Of a stretch of DNA of 64,000 nucleotides, positions 28,760-37,384 are shown in pieces. The stretch comes from Pseudorhodoferax sp. Leaf267 (lineage in GTDB: Bacteria; Pseudomonadota; Gammaproteobacteria; Burkholderiales; Burkholderiaceae_C), in the NCBI RefSeq assembly GCF_001422405.1, contig NZ_LMMV01000012.1, positions 474,830 through 538,829 on the forward strand. Direction: 5' to 3'. Numbering within the stretch: the first letter of the stretch is position 1; each line of letters opens with the position of its first letter. Under the pieces are notes generated by a model that saw only the letters and a list, made by a program, of their open reading frames with translations, had not been told where the DNA came from and did no database searches. Both the position numbers and the translations under genes were made by a program.

Positions 28760-29575
28760 ATGGAATGGATGTTGGACAAGACTTCGCACGAACCCTCGAC
28801 CAAGCCCGGCCGGCGCGCCCGGTCCGCCGCCAAGCCAGCCCTGCCCGAAGTGCAGTTCGCCGACGACGGTGACGTGCGCACCCTGCACCTGGGCACGGAA
28901 TGGGTGCAGGGCTCGATGCTGATCGACGCACCCTACGAGATCGAGCTCGAATACGTGCAGCGCATGATGGCCTGGCTGCTGTTCGTGCCGCCCACCGGCA
29001 TCACGCAGCGCCACGCGATGCAGCTGGGTTTGGGCGCCGGCACGCTGACCAAGTTCTGCCACAAGAAGCTGCGCATGCGCACCACGGCGATCGAGCTGAA
29101 CCCTCAGGTGATCGCGGCCTGCCGCGGCTGGTTCAAGCTGCCGCCCGACGATGTGCGCCTGCAGGTGCGGCTGGCCGACGCTGCGCTGGCCGTGCTGGAC
29201 GGCACGCTGCACGGCACGGTCGACGCCCTGCAGGTCGACCTGTACGACCACGAGGCCGCCTCGCCCGTGCTCGACAGCGCCGACTTCTATGCCGACTGCC
29301 GGCGCCTGCTGACCGAGGACGGCGCCATGACGGTGAACCTGTTCGGCCGCTCGTCCAGCTACGAGCAGAGCCTGGCCAAGATCTCCGCCGCGTTCGGCGA
29401 GCGCGCCGTCTGGTCGTTCCGCCCCACCCGCGAGGGCAACACCGTGGTGCTGGCGCAGCGCGAGCCGACCCGGCCCACGCGGGCCGAACTGCTGGCTGCC
29501 GCCGAGAACATCCAAACGCGCTGGGGCCTGCCCGCGGCCAAGTGGCTGCGCGTGTTTCACCCCGTCGCGGCCTGA
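28760..29575 (+). CDS. Spermidine-synthase-like (SpeE-fold) protein
   Basis: A 271-residue class I SAM-dependent enzyme of the spermidine/spermine synthase fold. The glycine-rich motif is MQLGLGAGTLTKFCHKKL (about residues 92-109), followed by TAIELNPQVIAACRGWF with the acidic residue that binds the nucleoside ribose, and DALQVDLYDHEAASPVLD in place of the polyamine site. True SpeE has a conserved GGGDG and DGxxF(L) pattern that is not seen here, so polyamine synthesis is doubtful; many bacterial homologues are of unknown substrate. The first 30 residues are basic and probably disordered. It ends 4 bases before the GspE-like ATG. Confidence 0.8.
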   Translation: MEWMLDKTSHEPSTKPGRRARSAAKPALPEVQFADDGDVRTLHLGTEWVQGSMLIDAPYEIELEYVQRMMAWLLFVPPTGITQRHAMQLGLGAGTLTKFCHKKLRMRTTAIELNPQVIAACRGWFKLPPDDVRLQVRLADAALAVLDGTLHGTVDALQVDLYDHEAASPVLDSADFYADCRRLLTEDGAMTVNLFGRSSSYEQSLAKISAAFGERAVWSFRPTREGNTVVLAQREPTRPTRAELLAAAENIQTRWGLPAAKWLRVFHPVAA

Positions 29576-29579
29576 CGCC

Positions 29580-31349
29580 ATGGCGCCCGCCACGCCCGCG
29601 CACGTCGGTCCCATCCACTGGCGGCTGCTGGTCGACTGGCTGGCCGCCGACGGCATGATCTCGCCCGAGGAATTCCAGCGTACCGTGGCGCGCTGCTCGC
29701 AGGCCGAGAGCAGCCAGCCGGCGCTGGCGCGGCTGGCCAGCGTGGCCATGCAGCGTGCGCGCGACGGCAAGCCATTGGACATGGAGATGCTGGCCGAGTG
29801 GCTGGCGGGCCGCGCCGGCCTGCCCTACCTGCGCATCGACCCGCTGAAGGTGGACGTCGGCAAAGTCGCCGACACCATGAGCGCCGTCTATGCCGAGCGC
29901 CACAAGGTGCTGCCGCTGCAGGTCGGCCCGACGGAAGTGATGGTGGCCACGGCCGAGCCCTTCGTGACCGACTGGGTCGGCGAGGTCGAGCGCCAGTCGC
30001 GCCGCAGCGTGCGCCGCGTGGTGGCGAACCCGCAGGACATCCAGCGCTACACGGCCGAATTCTTCGCGCTGGCCAAGTCGGTGCGTGCGGCGCAGAAGTC
30101 CGGCAGCGGCGCGGCGCCGGCCAGCTTCGAGCAACTGGTCGAGCTGGGCAAGACCAACAAGCAGCTGGACGCCAACGACCAGGGCGTGGTGCAGGTGGTG
30201 GACTGGCTCTGGCAGTACGCCTTCAACCAGCGCGCCAGCGACATCCACCTGGAGCCGCGGCGCGACCAGGGCGTGATCCGGTTTCGCATCGACGGCGTGC
30301 TGCACCCGGTCTACCAGATGCCCATGGGCGTGATGAACGCGATGGTCTCGCGCGTGAAGCTGCTGGGCCGCATGGACGTGGTGGAAAAGCGCCGCCCGCA
30401 GGACGGCCGCATCAAGACGCGCAACCCCAGGGGCGACGAGGTGGAGATGCGCCTGTCCACGCTGCCGACCGCTTTCGGCGAGAAGATGGTCATGCGCATC
30501 TTCGACCCCGACACGGCCGTGAAGGACCTGGACGCGCTGGGCTTCTCGCAGCACGACGCCACGCGCTGGGAGGCGCTGGTCAAGCGCCCGCACGGCGTGA
30601 TCCTCGTCACCGGTCCGACCGGCTCGGGCAAGACCACCACGCTGTATTCCACGCTCAAGCGCGTGGCCACCGAAGAGCTCAACGTCAGCACGGTCGAAGA
30701 CCCGATCGAGATGATCGAGCCCTCGTTCAACCAGACCCAGGTGCAGCCGCAGCTGGACTTCAACTTCGCCGAAGGCCTGCGTGCGCTGATGCGGCAGGAC
30801 CCGGACGTGATCATGGTCGGCGAGATCCGCGACCTGCAGACGGCCGAGATGGCGATCCAGGCCGCGCTCACGGGGCACCTGGTGTTCTCCACGCTGCACA
30901 CCAACGACGCGCCCTCGGCCTTGACGCGGTTGATGGAACTGGGCGTGCCCTCGTACCTGCTCAACGCCACCGTTCTCGGCGTGCTGGCCCAGCGCCTGGT
31001 GCGCACGCTGTGCAGGCAATGCCGCGCGCCCGACGAGAGCCTCACGCGAGAGGCACTGAACCAGGTCATCGCGCCCTGGCGCATCACGGGGAACTGCACG
31101 CCCTACAAGCCCGTGGGCTGCGTCGACTGCCGCATGACGGGCTTCATGGGCCGCATGGGCCTGTATGAGCTGCTGGCCGTCAGCGAAGCCTTCAAGGAAA
31201 GGCTGCACCAGAACGGGCAGCCGGGCGGCCTGCGCAAGCAGGCGCTGGTCGATGGCATGCGCCCGCTGCGGCTGGCCGGCGCGCTGCGCGTGGCCGAGGG
31301 CCTGACGACGGTCGATGAAGTGCTCAGCACGACGCCACCGCTCGACTAG
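29580..31349 (+). CDS. GspE/PulE/PilB-type secretion ATPase
   Basis: A 589-residue type II secretion/type IV pilus assembly ATPase. An N-terminal MshEN-like domain (about 10-160) precedes the catalytic domain. Walker A GPTGSGKTTTLYSTL (about 345-359), Asp box STVEDPIEMIEP, Walker B DPDVIMVGEIRD and His box LVFSTLHTNDAPSALTRLM follow. A zinc-binding CxxC pair (LCRQCRAP ... CVDCRMTGFMGR) ends the ATPase core. It would power pseudopilin or pilin assembly in the inner membrane. No other gsp/pil gene is in the window, so it is an orphan here. The ATG lies four bases after the preceding stop. Confidence 0.92.
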   Translation: MAPATPAHVGPIHWRLLVDWLAADGMISPEEFQRTVARCSQAESSQPALARLASVAMQRARDGKPLDMEMLAEWLAGRAGLPYLRIDPLKVDVGKVADTMSAVYAERHKVLPLQVGPTEVMVATAEPFVTDWVGEVERQSRRSVRRVVANPQDIQRYTAEFFALAKSVRAAQKSGSGAAPASFEQLVELGKTNKQLDANDQGVVQVVDWLWQYAFNQRASDIHLEPRRDQGVIRFRIDGVLHPVYQMPMGVMNAMVSRVKLLGRMDVVEKRRPQDGRIKTRNPRGDEVEMRLSTLPTAFGEKMVMRIFDPDTAVKDLDALGFSQHDATRWEALVKRPHGVILVTGPTGSGKTTTLYSTLKRVATEELNVSTVEDPIEMIEPSFNQTQVQPQLDFNFAEGLRALMRQDPDVIMVGEIRDLQTAEMAIQAALTGHLVFSTLHTNDAPSALTRLMELGVPSYLLNATVLGVLAQRLVRTLCRQCRAPDESLTREALNQVIAPWRITGNCTPYKPVGCVDCRMTGFMGRMGLYELLAVSEAFKERLHQNGQPGGLRKQALVDGMRPLRLAGALRVAEGLTTVDEVLSTTPPLD

Positions 31350-31475
31350 AAGACGCCCGACATGCGGGCAGGGCTGGTCAGGCGCTCGTCAGCGATGGCG
31401 TAGGTGGAATCCACATCTTCCGCCAGCGTGAACCCCTCCACAATCGCGCCACCTTTTGTTAGAGGAGGCATTTTT

Positions 31476-31964
31476 GTGAAGATCAAAAGTCAAAAAGACT
31501 TTTTCTCGGGACTGATGTTCACGGGAGTCGGGGTCGCTTTCGCCTGGGGCGCGACCACCTACACCGTGGGCAACGGCGCCCGTATGGGTCCGGGGTATTT
31601 CCCGTTGATGCTGGGTGTGGTCATGGCCTTGATCGGCGTGCTCATCATCTTCAATTCGCTCGTGGTGGAGACACCCGATGGCGCACCGATCGGCAAGTGG
31701 GCGTGGAAGCAACTCTTCTTCATCCTGGCCGCCAACTTCGCGTTCGGCATCTTGCTCGGCGGCCTGCCGAGCATGGGCGTTCCTGCGATGGGCATGATCG
31801 TCGCGATCTATGCGCTGACCATCATCTCCAGTGCGGCTGGCCACGAGTTCAAGCTCAAGCAGGTGCTGGTGCTGGCGACGGCGCTGGCCATCGGCAGCTA
31901 CGCAGCGTTCATCTGGGCACTGAAGCTCCAGATCCAGGTCTGGCCGACCTTCATCACGGGCTGA
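31476..31964 (+). CDS. tctB: Tripartite tricarboxylate transporter TctB family protein
   Basis: A 162-residue small membrane subunit of a TTT-family transporter. Four hydrophobic segments are visible (FFSGLMFTGVGVAFAWGATT, MLGVVMALIGVLIIFNSLVV, QLFFILAANFAFGILLGGLP, VLVLATALAIGSYAAFIWAL). The typical motif YTVGNGARMGPGYFPLMLG sits after the first span. The start is a GTG at 31476, chosen because AGAGGAGG (31461-31468) lies seven bases upstream; an in-frame ATG at 31404 has no ribosome site and would add an odd 24-residue leader. It precedes tctA by 10 bases. The usual third gene, the periplasmic TctC/Bug receptor, is not seen nearby. Confidence 0.92.
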   Translation: MKIKSQKDFFSGLMFTGVGVAFAWGATTYTVGNGARMGPGYFPLMLGVVMALIGVLIIFNSLVVETPDGAPIGKWAWKQLFFILAANFAFGILLGGLPSMGVPAMGMIVAIYALTIISSAAGHEFKLKQVLVLATALAIGSYAAFIWALKLQIQVWPTFITG

Positions 31965-31974
31965 AGAAGACACC

Positions 31975-33486
31975 ATGGATCTGATCAACAACCTCTCCCT
32001 CGGTTTTGGCGTCGCATTCACGGCGACCAACCTGCTGTACTGCCTGGTCGGCTGTATTTTGGGCACGCTGATCGGCGTGCTGCCGGGCATCGGCCCGGTG
32101 GCCACCATCGCCATGCTGCTGCCGGCGACCTACGCACTGCCTCCAGTCTCCGCACTCATCATGCTGGCCGGTATCTACTACGGCGCGCAGTACGGGGGTT
32201 CGACCACCGCCATCCTGGTGAACCTGCCTGGCGAATCCTCGTCGGTGGTGACCGTGATCGACGGCTACCAGATGGCGCGCAAGGGCCGGGCTGGGCCGGC
32301 GCTTGCGGCGGCTGGCCTGGGCTCGTTCTTCGCCGGCTCCGTCGGCACCCTGATCCTGGCGGCGTTCGCGCCTCCGCTGACCGAGGTGGCGTTCAAGTTC
32401 GGCCCGGCCGAGTACTTCTCGCTGATGATCCTGGGCCTGATCGGTGCCGTGGTGCTGGCATCGGGCTCGCTGCTCAAAGCCATCGCCATGATCGTGCTGG
32501 GCCTGCTGCTCGGCCTGGTCGGTACCGACGTGAACTCGGGTGTGGCGCGCTTCAGCTTCGACATCCCGGAACTGACCGACGGCATCGGATTCGTGGCCAT
32601 CGCCATGGGCGTGTTCGGCTACGGTGAAATCATCACCAACCTGTCCAAGCCCGAGGACGAGCGTGAAGTGTTCACCGGCAAGGTGACGGGCCTGTTCCCG
32701 ACCAAGGAAGACTTCAAGCGCATGCTGCCCGCCGTGCTGCGCGGCACCTCGCTGGGCGCAGCGCTGGGCATCCTGCCCGGTGGCGGCGCGTTGCTGGCAG
32801 CCTTCGCGGCCTACACGCTGGAGAAGAAGACCAAGCTGCATCCGGGCGAAGTGCCCTTCGGCAAGGGCAACATCCGCGGCGTGGCAGCTCCCGAGTCGGC
32901 CAACAACGCCGGTGCGCAGACCTCCTTCATCCCGCTGCTGACGCTGGGCATTCCGCCCAACGCCGTGATGGCGCTGATGGTCGGCGCGATGACGATCCAC
33001 AACATCCAGCCGGGTCCGCAGGTCATGACCAGCAACCCCGAGCTGTTCTGGGGCCTGATCGCCTCGATGTGGATCGGCAACGCGATGCTGGTCATCCTGA
33101 ACCTGCCGCTGATCGGCATGTGGATCAAGCTGCTGACGGTGCCCTACAAGTACCTGTTCCCGTCCATCGTGCTGTTCTGCGCGATCGGCGTGTACTCGAC
33201 CAACAACAACACCTTCGACATCTGGATGGTGGGCGGGTTCGGCTTCATCGGCTACCTGTTCAACAAGCTCGGCTGCGAACCGGCTCCCTTGCTGCTCGGC
33301 TTCATCCTGGGGCCGATGATGGAAGAGAACCTGCGCCGCGCGCTGCTGCTGTCGCGTGGCGACTGGAGCGTGTTCGTCACGCGTCCGATCTCTGCCGGCC
33401 TGCTGATCGCCGCCGCCGTGCTCGTGATCGTCGTGCTGCTGCCCGCCGTGAAGAGCAAGCGCGAAGAGGCTTTCGTCGAAGACTGA
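31975..33486 (+). CDS. tctA: Tripartite tricarboxylate transporter TctA permease
   Basis: A 503-residue large permease subunit with about 12 membrane segments. The two internal-repeat motifs are LIGVLPGIGPVATIAMLLPA (about residues 35-54) and LGILPGGGALLAAFAAYTLE (about 263-282). TctA with TctB forms the membrane part of importers for citrate and other carboxylates, driven by ion gradients and fed by a TctC/Bug receptor. A strong terminator follows 24 bases after the stop, so the operon is tctBA only. The receptor must be encoded elsewhere, as is common in Burkholderiales with many orphan Bug proteins. Confidence 0.96.
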   Translation: MDLINNLSLGFGVAFTATNLLYCLVGCILGTLIGVLPGIGPVATIAMLLPATYALPPVSALIMLAGIYYGAQYGGSTTAILVNLPGESSSVVTVIDGYQMARKGRAGPALAAAGLGSFFAGSVGTLILAAFAPPLTEVAFKFGPAEYFSLMILGLIGAVVLASGSLLKAIAMIVLGLLLGLVGTDVNSGVARFSFDIPELTDGIGFVAIAMGVFGYGEIITNLSKPEDEREVFTGKVTGLFPTKEDFKRMLPAVLRGTSLGAALGILPGGGALLAAFAAYTLEKKTKLHPGEVPFGKGNIRGVAAPESANNAGAQTSFIPLLTLGIPPNAVMALMVGAMTIHNIQPGPQVMTSNPELFWGLIASMWIGNAMLVILNLPLIGMWIKLLTVPYKYLFPSIVLFCAIGVYSTNNNTFDIWMVGGFGFIGYLFNKLGCEPAPLLLGFILGPMMEENLRRALLLSRGDWSVFVTRPISAGLLIAAAVLVIVVLLPAVKSKREEAFVED

Positions 33487-33510
33487 CGCGTCGATTCCCG
33501 CACACCAGGA

Positions 33511-33535
33511 ACGGCGCCTTCGGGCGCCGTTTTTG
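33511..33535 (+). terminator. Rho-independent terminator after tctA
   Basis: ACGGCGCC (33511-33518) pairs perfectly with GGCGCCGT (33523-33530) around a TTCG tetraloop, and TTTTTG follows from 33530. It is a textbook intrinsic terminator 24 bases after the tctA stop. Confidence 0.92.
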
Positions 33536-33594
33536 TTCGCGGGGCTGCGACGTATCATCCCCGCGCATCAACCGACCAACGCAAGGAACACGTC

Positions 33595-34392
33595 ATGGAT
33601 CTGGGTATCGCAGGCAAGTGGGCGCTCGTATGCGGCGCGAGCAAGGGGCTGGGCTACGGGTGTGCGCTGGCGCTCGTGCGCGAGGGCGTCAACGTGCTGA
33701 TCGTGGCACGTGGTGCCGACGCATTGCAGGCCGCGTCCGAGCGGCTGCTGGCCGAGCCGCTGCGCGCCGCCGAGGTGCAGGTGCAGAGCGTCGCGGCCGA
33801 CATCACGACCGCCGAAGGCCGCGCGGCCGTGTTCGCCGTGCGCAAGGACTTCGACATCATCGTCACCAACGCCGGCGGCCCGCCGCCCGGCGACTTCCGC
33901 GACTGGGACCGCGACACCTGGGTCAAGGCCCTGGACGCCAACATGCTGACGCCCATCGAGCTCATCAAGGGCGCGGTCGATGGCATGGCCGCACGCGGCT
34001 TCGGTCGCATCGTCAATATCACGTCCAGCTCGGTCAAGGCGCCGATCGACGTGCTGGGCCTGTCCAACGGCGCGCGCAGCGGGCTGACGGGCTTCGTGGC
34101 CGGCGTGGCGCGCACGACCAAGCTGGCTTCGGCCAACGTGACCATCAACAACCTGCTGCCCGGCGTGTTCGACACCGACCGCATCCGCGCGACGGTGGAG
34201 GGCGCGGCCAGGAAGACCGGGCAGTCGGTGGAGTCGGTGATCGAGGCGCGCAAGCAGAACGTGCCGGCGCGGCGCCTGGGCACGCCCGAGGAATTCGGTG
34301 CGGCGTGCGCCTTCCTGTGCAGCCAGCAGGCCAGCTACATCACGGGCCAGAACATCCTCACCGACGGTGGTGCCTACCCCGGCACGCACTAG
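33595..34392 (+). CDS. SDR-family oxidoreductase with atypical active site (BKR-like)
   Basis: A 265-residue Rossmann-fold protein of the short-chain dehydrogenase/reductase superfamily. The N-terminal cofactor motif reads CGASKGLGYGCALALVREG (TGxxxGxG variant), NAGG is present, and Ser144 of the catalytic set is in NITSSSVKAPID. The YxxxK motif is replaced by S157-N-G-A-R161 (GLSNGARSGLTGF), so the normal catalytic Tyr and Lys are missing. A subgroup annotated as 3-oxoacyl-ACP reductase-like SDRs with imperfect tetrads is known to look like this. It may bind NAD(P) without standard reductase activity, or use another mechanism. It stands alone between the tctA terminator and a dispersed repeat. 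Confidence 0.88.
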   Translation: MDLGIAGKWALVCGASKGLGYGCALALVREGVNVLIVARGADALQAASERLLAEPLRAAEVQVQSVAADITTAEGRAAVFAVRKDFDIIVTNAGGPPPGDFRDWDRDTWVKALDANMLTPIELIKGAVDGMAARGFGRIVNITSSSVKAPIDVLGLSNGARSGLTGFVAGVARTTKLASANVTINNLLPGVFDTDRIRATVEGAARKTGQSVESVIEARKQNVPARRLGTPEEFGAACAFLCSQQASYITGQNILTDGGAYPGTH

Positions 34393-34398
34393 AGAACA

Positions 34399-34487
34399 AC
34401 CCCCCAGGCGGCTTCGCCGCTCCACCCTTGTGCTGCGCGAAGGGGGGCACCCCAGCGGCCTGGCAGAGCCAGTTCCGCGGGTGTCCA
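34399..34487 (+). repeat. Dispersed intergenic repeat, copy 1
   Basis: An approximately 90-base GC-rich element with internal complementarity (GGCGGCTTCGCCGC near 34407-34420) and the block CAGCGGCCTGGCA (34453-34465), followed by GCCAGTTCCGCGGGTGTCC. The same order of blocks occurs in inverted orientation at 59124-59223. I recall very similar elements scattered through Comamonadaceae genomes. It lies between the SDR and EamA genes, which converge here, so it may also serve as a transcription barrier. Confidence 0.75.
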
Positions 34488-34530
34488 CGAAGGGGCCTTG
34501 CCTCACTAGCCGGTGGTCGGCTCTCTCGTG

Positions 34531-35442
34531 TCAGGTGGCTGCGCGCGCCCGCTGCGACGAGACCACGATACCGCCTGCGATCAAGGCGAAGGCCAACGCG
34601 TGGAACAGCCGTGGCGGCTCCTTGAGCACGAGGCCGGAGAGCAGCACGGCGAACAGCGGCGTCAGGTTGGCGAAGAAGCCGGCCGTGCTCGGCCCCACGC
34701 GGCGCACGCCCGCGCCCCAGCACAGGTAAGCCAGCAGCGACGGGCCCGCGGCCAGGTACAGCAGCGTGGCCGCCAGCGGCCAGCCCCAGGCGATGGGCAC
34801 GGTGGGCAGCAGGGCCGCCTCGGCGCCCGCGAAGAGGCCGGCCGACACCACGCCAAACACGACCTGGGCCTGCAGGAAGCTCGCCCAGTGCCCGCGCAGT
34901 GTTTCGGGGTAGCCCGGGCGCGTGAGCAGCCAGCTGTACAGCGACCAGGCGATGGTGGCCAGCAGCATGTACAGATCGCCGGGCACGAGCTGCAGGTGCA
35001 GCAGCTGCTGCCAGTCGCCGCGGCTCAGCACGACCAGCACGCCGAGCATGGAGAGCAGGGCGCCGAGCAGCTGGCGGCGCGACACCGTGGCGCCGAACAG
35101 CAGCCCGATGGCCAGCATCCACACCGGCATGCTGGAGCCGACCAGGGTCACGTTGATCGGCGTGGAGGTCTGCAGCGCCAGGTACTGCAGCGCGTTGTAG
35201 CAGCCCACGCTGAGCACGCCGATGGCCAGCAGGCGCCAGCGGTGTTCCCACAGGCCGCTGCCGCGGCGCAAGATGCCGTGCGTGAGCGGCAGCAGCAGCA
35301 GGAGCACCAGCACCCACCGCATGAAGTTCAGCATCACGGGCGGCACCATGCCCGCCACCAGCCGGCCCACGATGGCGTTGCTGGCCCACAGCAACGGAGG
35401 TGTCGCAAGCAGGGCGATGGTCGACGGGGTGAGGCGTTGCAT
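34531..35442 (-). CDS. EamA/DMT-family transporter
   Basis: A 303-residue membrane protein with two EamA repeats and about ten spans. The first span is TIALLATPPLLWASNAIVGR, with the EamA signature in LWASNAIVGRLVAGMVPPVML. The second repeat begins near DLYMLLATIAWSLYSWLL. C-terminal RVGPSTAGFFANLTPLFAVL and LVLKEPPRLFHALAFALIAG are typical. The start at 35442 (MQRLTPSTIALLATP) is chosen because it directly precedes the first span; a longer frame to 35517 adds Cys-rich sequence foreign to the family. Such proteins export amino acids or metabolites; the substrate is not predictable. It is divergent from the quinone oxidoreductase gene. Confidence 0.9.
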   Translation of the reverse strand: MQRLTPSTIALLATPPLLWASNAIVGRLVAGMVPPVMLNFMRWVLVLLLLLPLTHGILRRGSGLWEHRWRLLAIGVLSVGCYNALQYLALQTSTPINVTLVGSSMPVWMLAIGLLFGATVSRRQLLGALLSMLGVLVVLSRGDWQQLLHLQLVPGDLYMLLATIAWSLYSWLLTRPGYPETLRGHWASFLQAQVVFGVVSAGLFAGAEAALLPTVPIAWGWPLAATLLYLAAGPSLLAYLCWGAGVRRVGPSTAGFFANLTPLFAVLLSGLVLKEPPRLFHALAFALIAGGIVVSSQRARAAT

Positions 35443-35525
35443 GAAGTGGAGGACTTTACCAAGCACATCCCGTGCGAATTCGTGGCAGCATGCGCGCCAG
35501 CGAACGCACGAACACAAGGATCAAC

Positions 35526-36518
35526 ATGACGACGACGAGCAAGGCCATCCGCATCGAGCGGCATGGCGGACCCGAGGAAATGCAGATGGTGCACGTGCAG
35601 GTCGGCGACCCGGGCCCAGGCGAGATCCGCATCCGCCATAAGGCGGTGGGCCTGAACTTCATCGACGTCTACCAGCGCAGCGGGCTCTACCAATTCCCGA
35701 TGCCGCTGCAGCTGGGCATGGAGGCCTCGGGCGTGGTGGAAGCGGTGGGCGAGGGCGTCACGCACCTGCGTGCCGGCGACCGCGCCGCCTATGCCAGCCA
35801 GCCGCCCGGCAGCTACAGCGAATGGCGCGTGATGCCGGCCAGGACGGTCTGCAAGCTGCCCGATGCGATCGACTTCGAGACCGGCGCGGCGATGATGCTC
35901 AAGGGGCTGACCGCGCAGTACCTGCTCAAGAAGACGCTGCCGCAGGGCGGCCTGCAGGCCGGCGACCATGTGCTGTTCCATGCTGCGGCCGGCGGCGTCG
36001 GCCTGATCGCCTGCCAGTGGGCACGGGCCCTGGGCCTGCAGCTGATCGGCACGGCGGGCTCGCCGGAAAAATGCGCGCTGGCGCTCGAGCACGGCGCCGC
36101 CCATGCCATCGACTACAAGCGCGAGGACTTCGCCGCGCGCGTGAAGGAGATCACCGGCGGCAAGGGTGTGAAGGTGGTGTACGACTCCATCGGCAAGGAC
36201 ACCTTCGACAAGTCGCTGGATTGCCTGCAGCCTTTCGGCCTGATGGCCAGCTTCGGCAATGCCTCGGGGCCGGTGGCGCCGTTCGCGCCCGGCATCCTGG
36301 GCAACAAGGGCTCGCTGTACCTGACGCGTGCCACGTTGTTCACGCACATCGCCACGCGCGAGAGCACGCAGGCCATGGCCGACGACCTGTTCGATGTCGT
36401 GGTGCGCGGCGACGTGAAGATCCGCATCGACCAGCGCTACCCGCTGGCCGACGTGCAGCAGGCGCACCGCGACCTGGAAGCCCGCAAGACCACGGGCTGC
36501 ACCATCTTGACCCTGTGA
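35526..36518 (+). CDS. NADPH:quinone oxidoreductase (zinc-free MDR, QorA type)
   Basis: A 330-residue medium-chain dehydrogenase/reductase. The quinone reductase signatures are AVGLNFIDVYQRSGLYQFPM (about residues 42-61), MEASGVVEAVGEGV, and the NADPH-binding HAAAGGVGLIACQWARALG (AxxGGVG). The zinc ligands of alcohol dehydrogenases are absent, as expected for quinone oxidoreductase 1. The ATG at 35526 has AAGGA at 35516-35520; upstream in-frame GTG and ATG codons have none. The stop overlaps the GTG of the next gene (GTGA). Confidence 0.93.
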   Translation: MTTTSKAIRIERHGGPEEMQMVHVQVGDPGPGEIRIRHKAVGLNFIDVYQRSGLYQFPMPLQLGMEASGVVEAVGEGVTHLRAGDRAAYASQPPGSYSEWRVMPARTVCKLPDAIDFETGAAMMLKGLTAQYLLKKTLPQGGLQAGDHVLFHAAAGGVGLIACQWARALGLQLIGTAGSPEKCALALEHGAAHAIDYKREDFAARVKEITGGKGVKVVYDSIGKDTFDKSLDCLQPFGLMASFGNASGPVAPFAPGILGNKGSLYLTRATLFTHIATRESTQAMADDLFDVVVRGDVKIRIDQRYPLADVQQAHRDLEARKTTGCTILTL

Positions 36519-37381
36519 ACGCCGCCCTGTCGCGCGCGGGCACGCCGCGCCGCAAGGCCCGCTCTGCGGCAACGATGCCTGCGCGCCCGGCGCTGGACCC
36601 GGCGTGGCGCGAGGCCTTGATGCTGCGCACCACCGAGGCACCCACCAGGCCACGCGCGCCCCTGATGTGGCAAGGACGGCAGATCGGCTCCATCGAGCCC
36701 GGCATGCTGCCGGCGCTGGACGGCGTGCGCGGCGCCGATGGTGGCGCACTGCTGTGCCGCGAGGGCGTCGCCTGGGTCGTGCATGGCGCCCTGGACGACG
36801 GCTTGCGCCGCCTGGCCTTGCGCCTGCGCGAGGTGGGCCTGGCCCATGCATGGCGCGACGAGGCCCTGCGCGTGTGCGACGGGCATGGCGTGCCCCTGGC
36901 CAGCGTGGAGCGCGGCGCCGTGCGCGTGCTGGGCATTGCCACGCGGGCCGTGCACCTGGTCGGCTTCGACGTGCGTGGCCATGTCTGGCTGCAGCAACGC
37001 GCGCTGACCAAGCCCAACGACCCGGGCTTGTGGGACACGCTGATGGGCGGCATGGTGACGGCCGCCGACACGCTGGACAGCGCGCTGGACCGCGAGACCT
37101 GGGAGGAGGCCGGCCTGCGCGTGGACGAGCTCGTCGACGTGCACGTGGGTGGCTGGGTGCACCTGGAGCGGCCGGCGAACGACGGCACGCGCCACGGCTA
37201 CATGGTGGAAGACATCTGCTGGAGCCGCTGCACCGTGCCCGAGGGCATGCGGCCGGAGAACCAGGACGGCGAGGTCGACTGTTTCGAATGCCTGCCGCCC
37301 GATCGGGTGGTGGCGCGCATGCAGCGCGGCATGTTCACCGACGAGGCCGCGCTGGTCCTCGTGCAGGCGCTGGACCTGTAG
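36515..37381 (+). CDS. DUF4743/NUDIX hydrolase (Tnr3-like)
   Basis: A 288-residue two-domain protein. An N-terminal DUF4743 region (about 30-130) precedes a NUDIX fold (about 145-280), the arrangement in Tnr3-like NUDIX proteins associated with thiamine pyrophosphokinases and hydrolysis of damaged thiamine diphosphate. The NUDIX box is GMVTAADTLDSALDRETWEEAGL: the REXXEE core is intact, but the first Glu (Gx5E) is Asp. The GTG at 36515 overlaps the previous stop by four bases; an in-frame ATG at 36575 (MPARPALDPAWREAL) would give a 268-residue protein and is an equally possible start. Substrate specificity is inferred from family only. Confidence 0.85.
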   Translation: MNAALSRAGTPRRKARSAATMPARPALDPAWREALMLRTTEAPTRPRAPLMWQGRQIGSIEPGMLPALDGVRGADGGALLCREGVAWVVHGALDDGLRRLALRLREVGLAHAWRDEALRVCDGHGVPLASVERGAVRVLGIATRAVHLVGFDVRGHVWLQQRALTKPNDPGLWDTLMGGMVTAADTLDSALDRETWEEAGLRVDELVDVHVGGWVHLERPANDGTRHGYMVEDICWSRCTVPEGMRPENQDGEVDCFECLPPDRVVARMQRGMFTDEAALVLVQALDL

Positions 37382-37384
37382 CCG

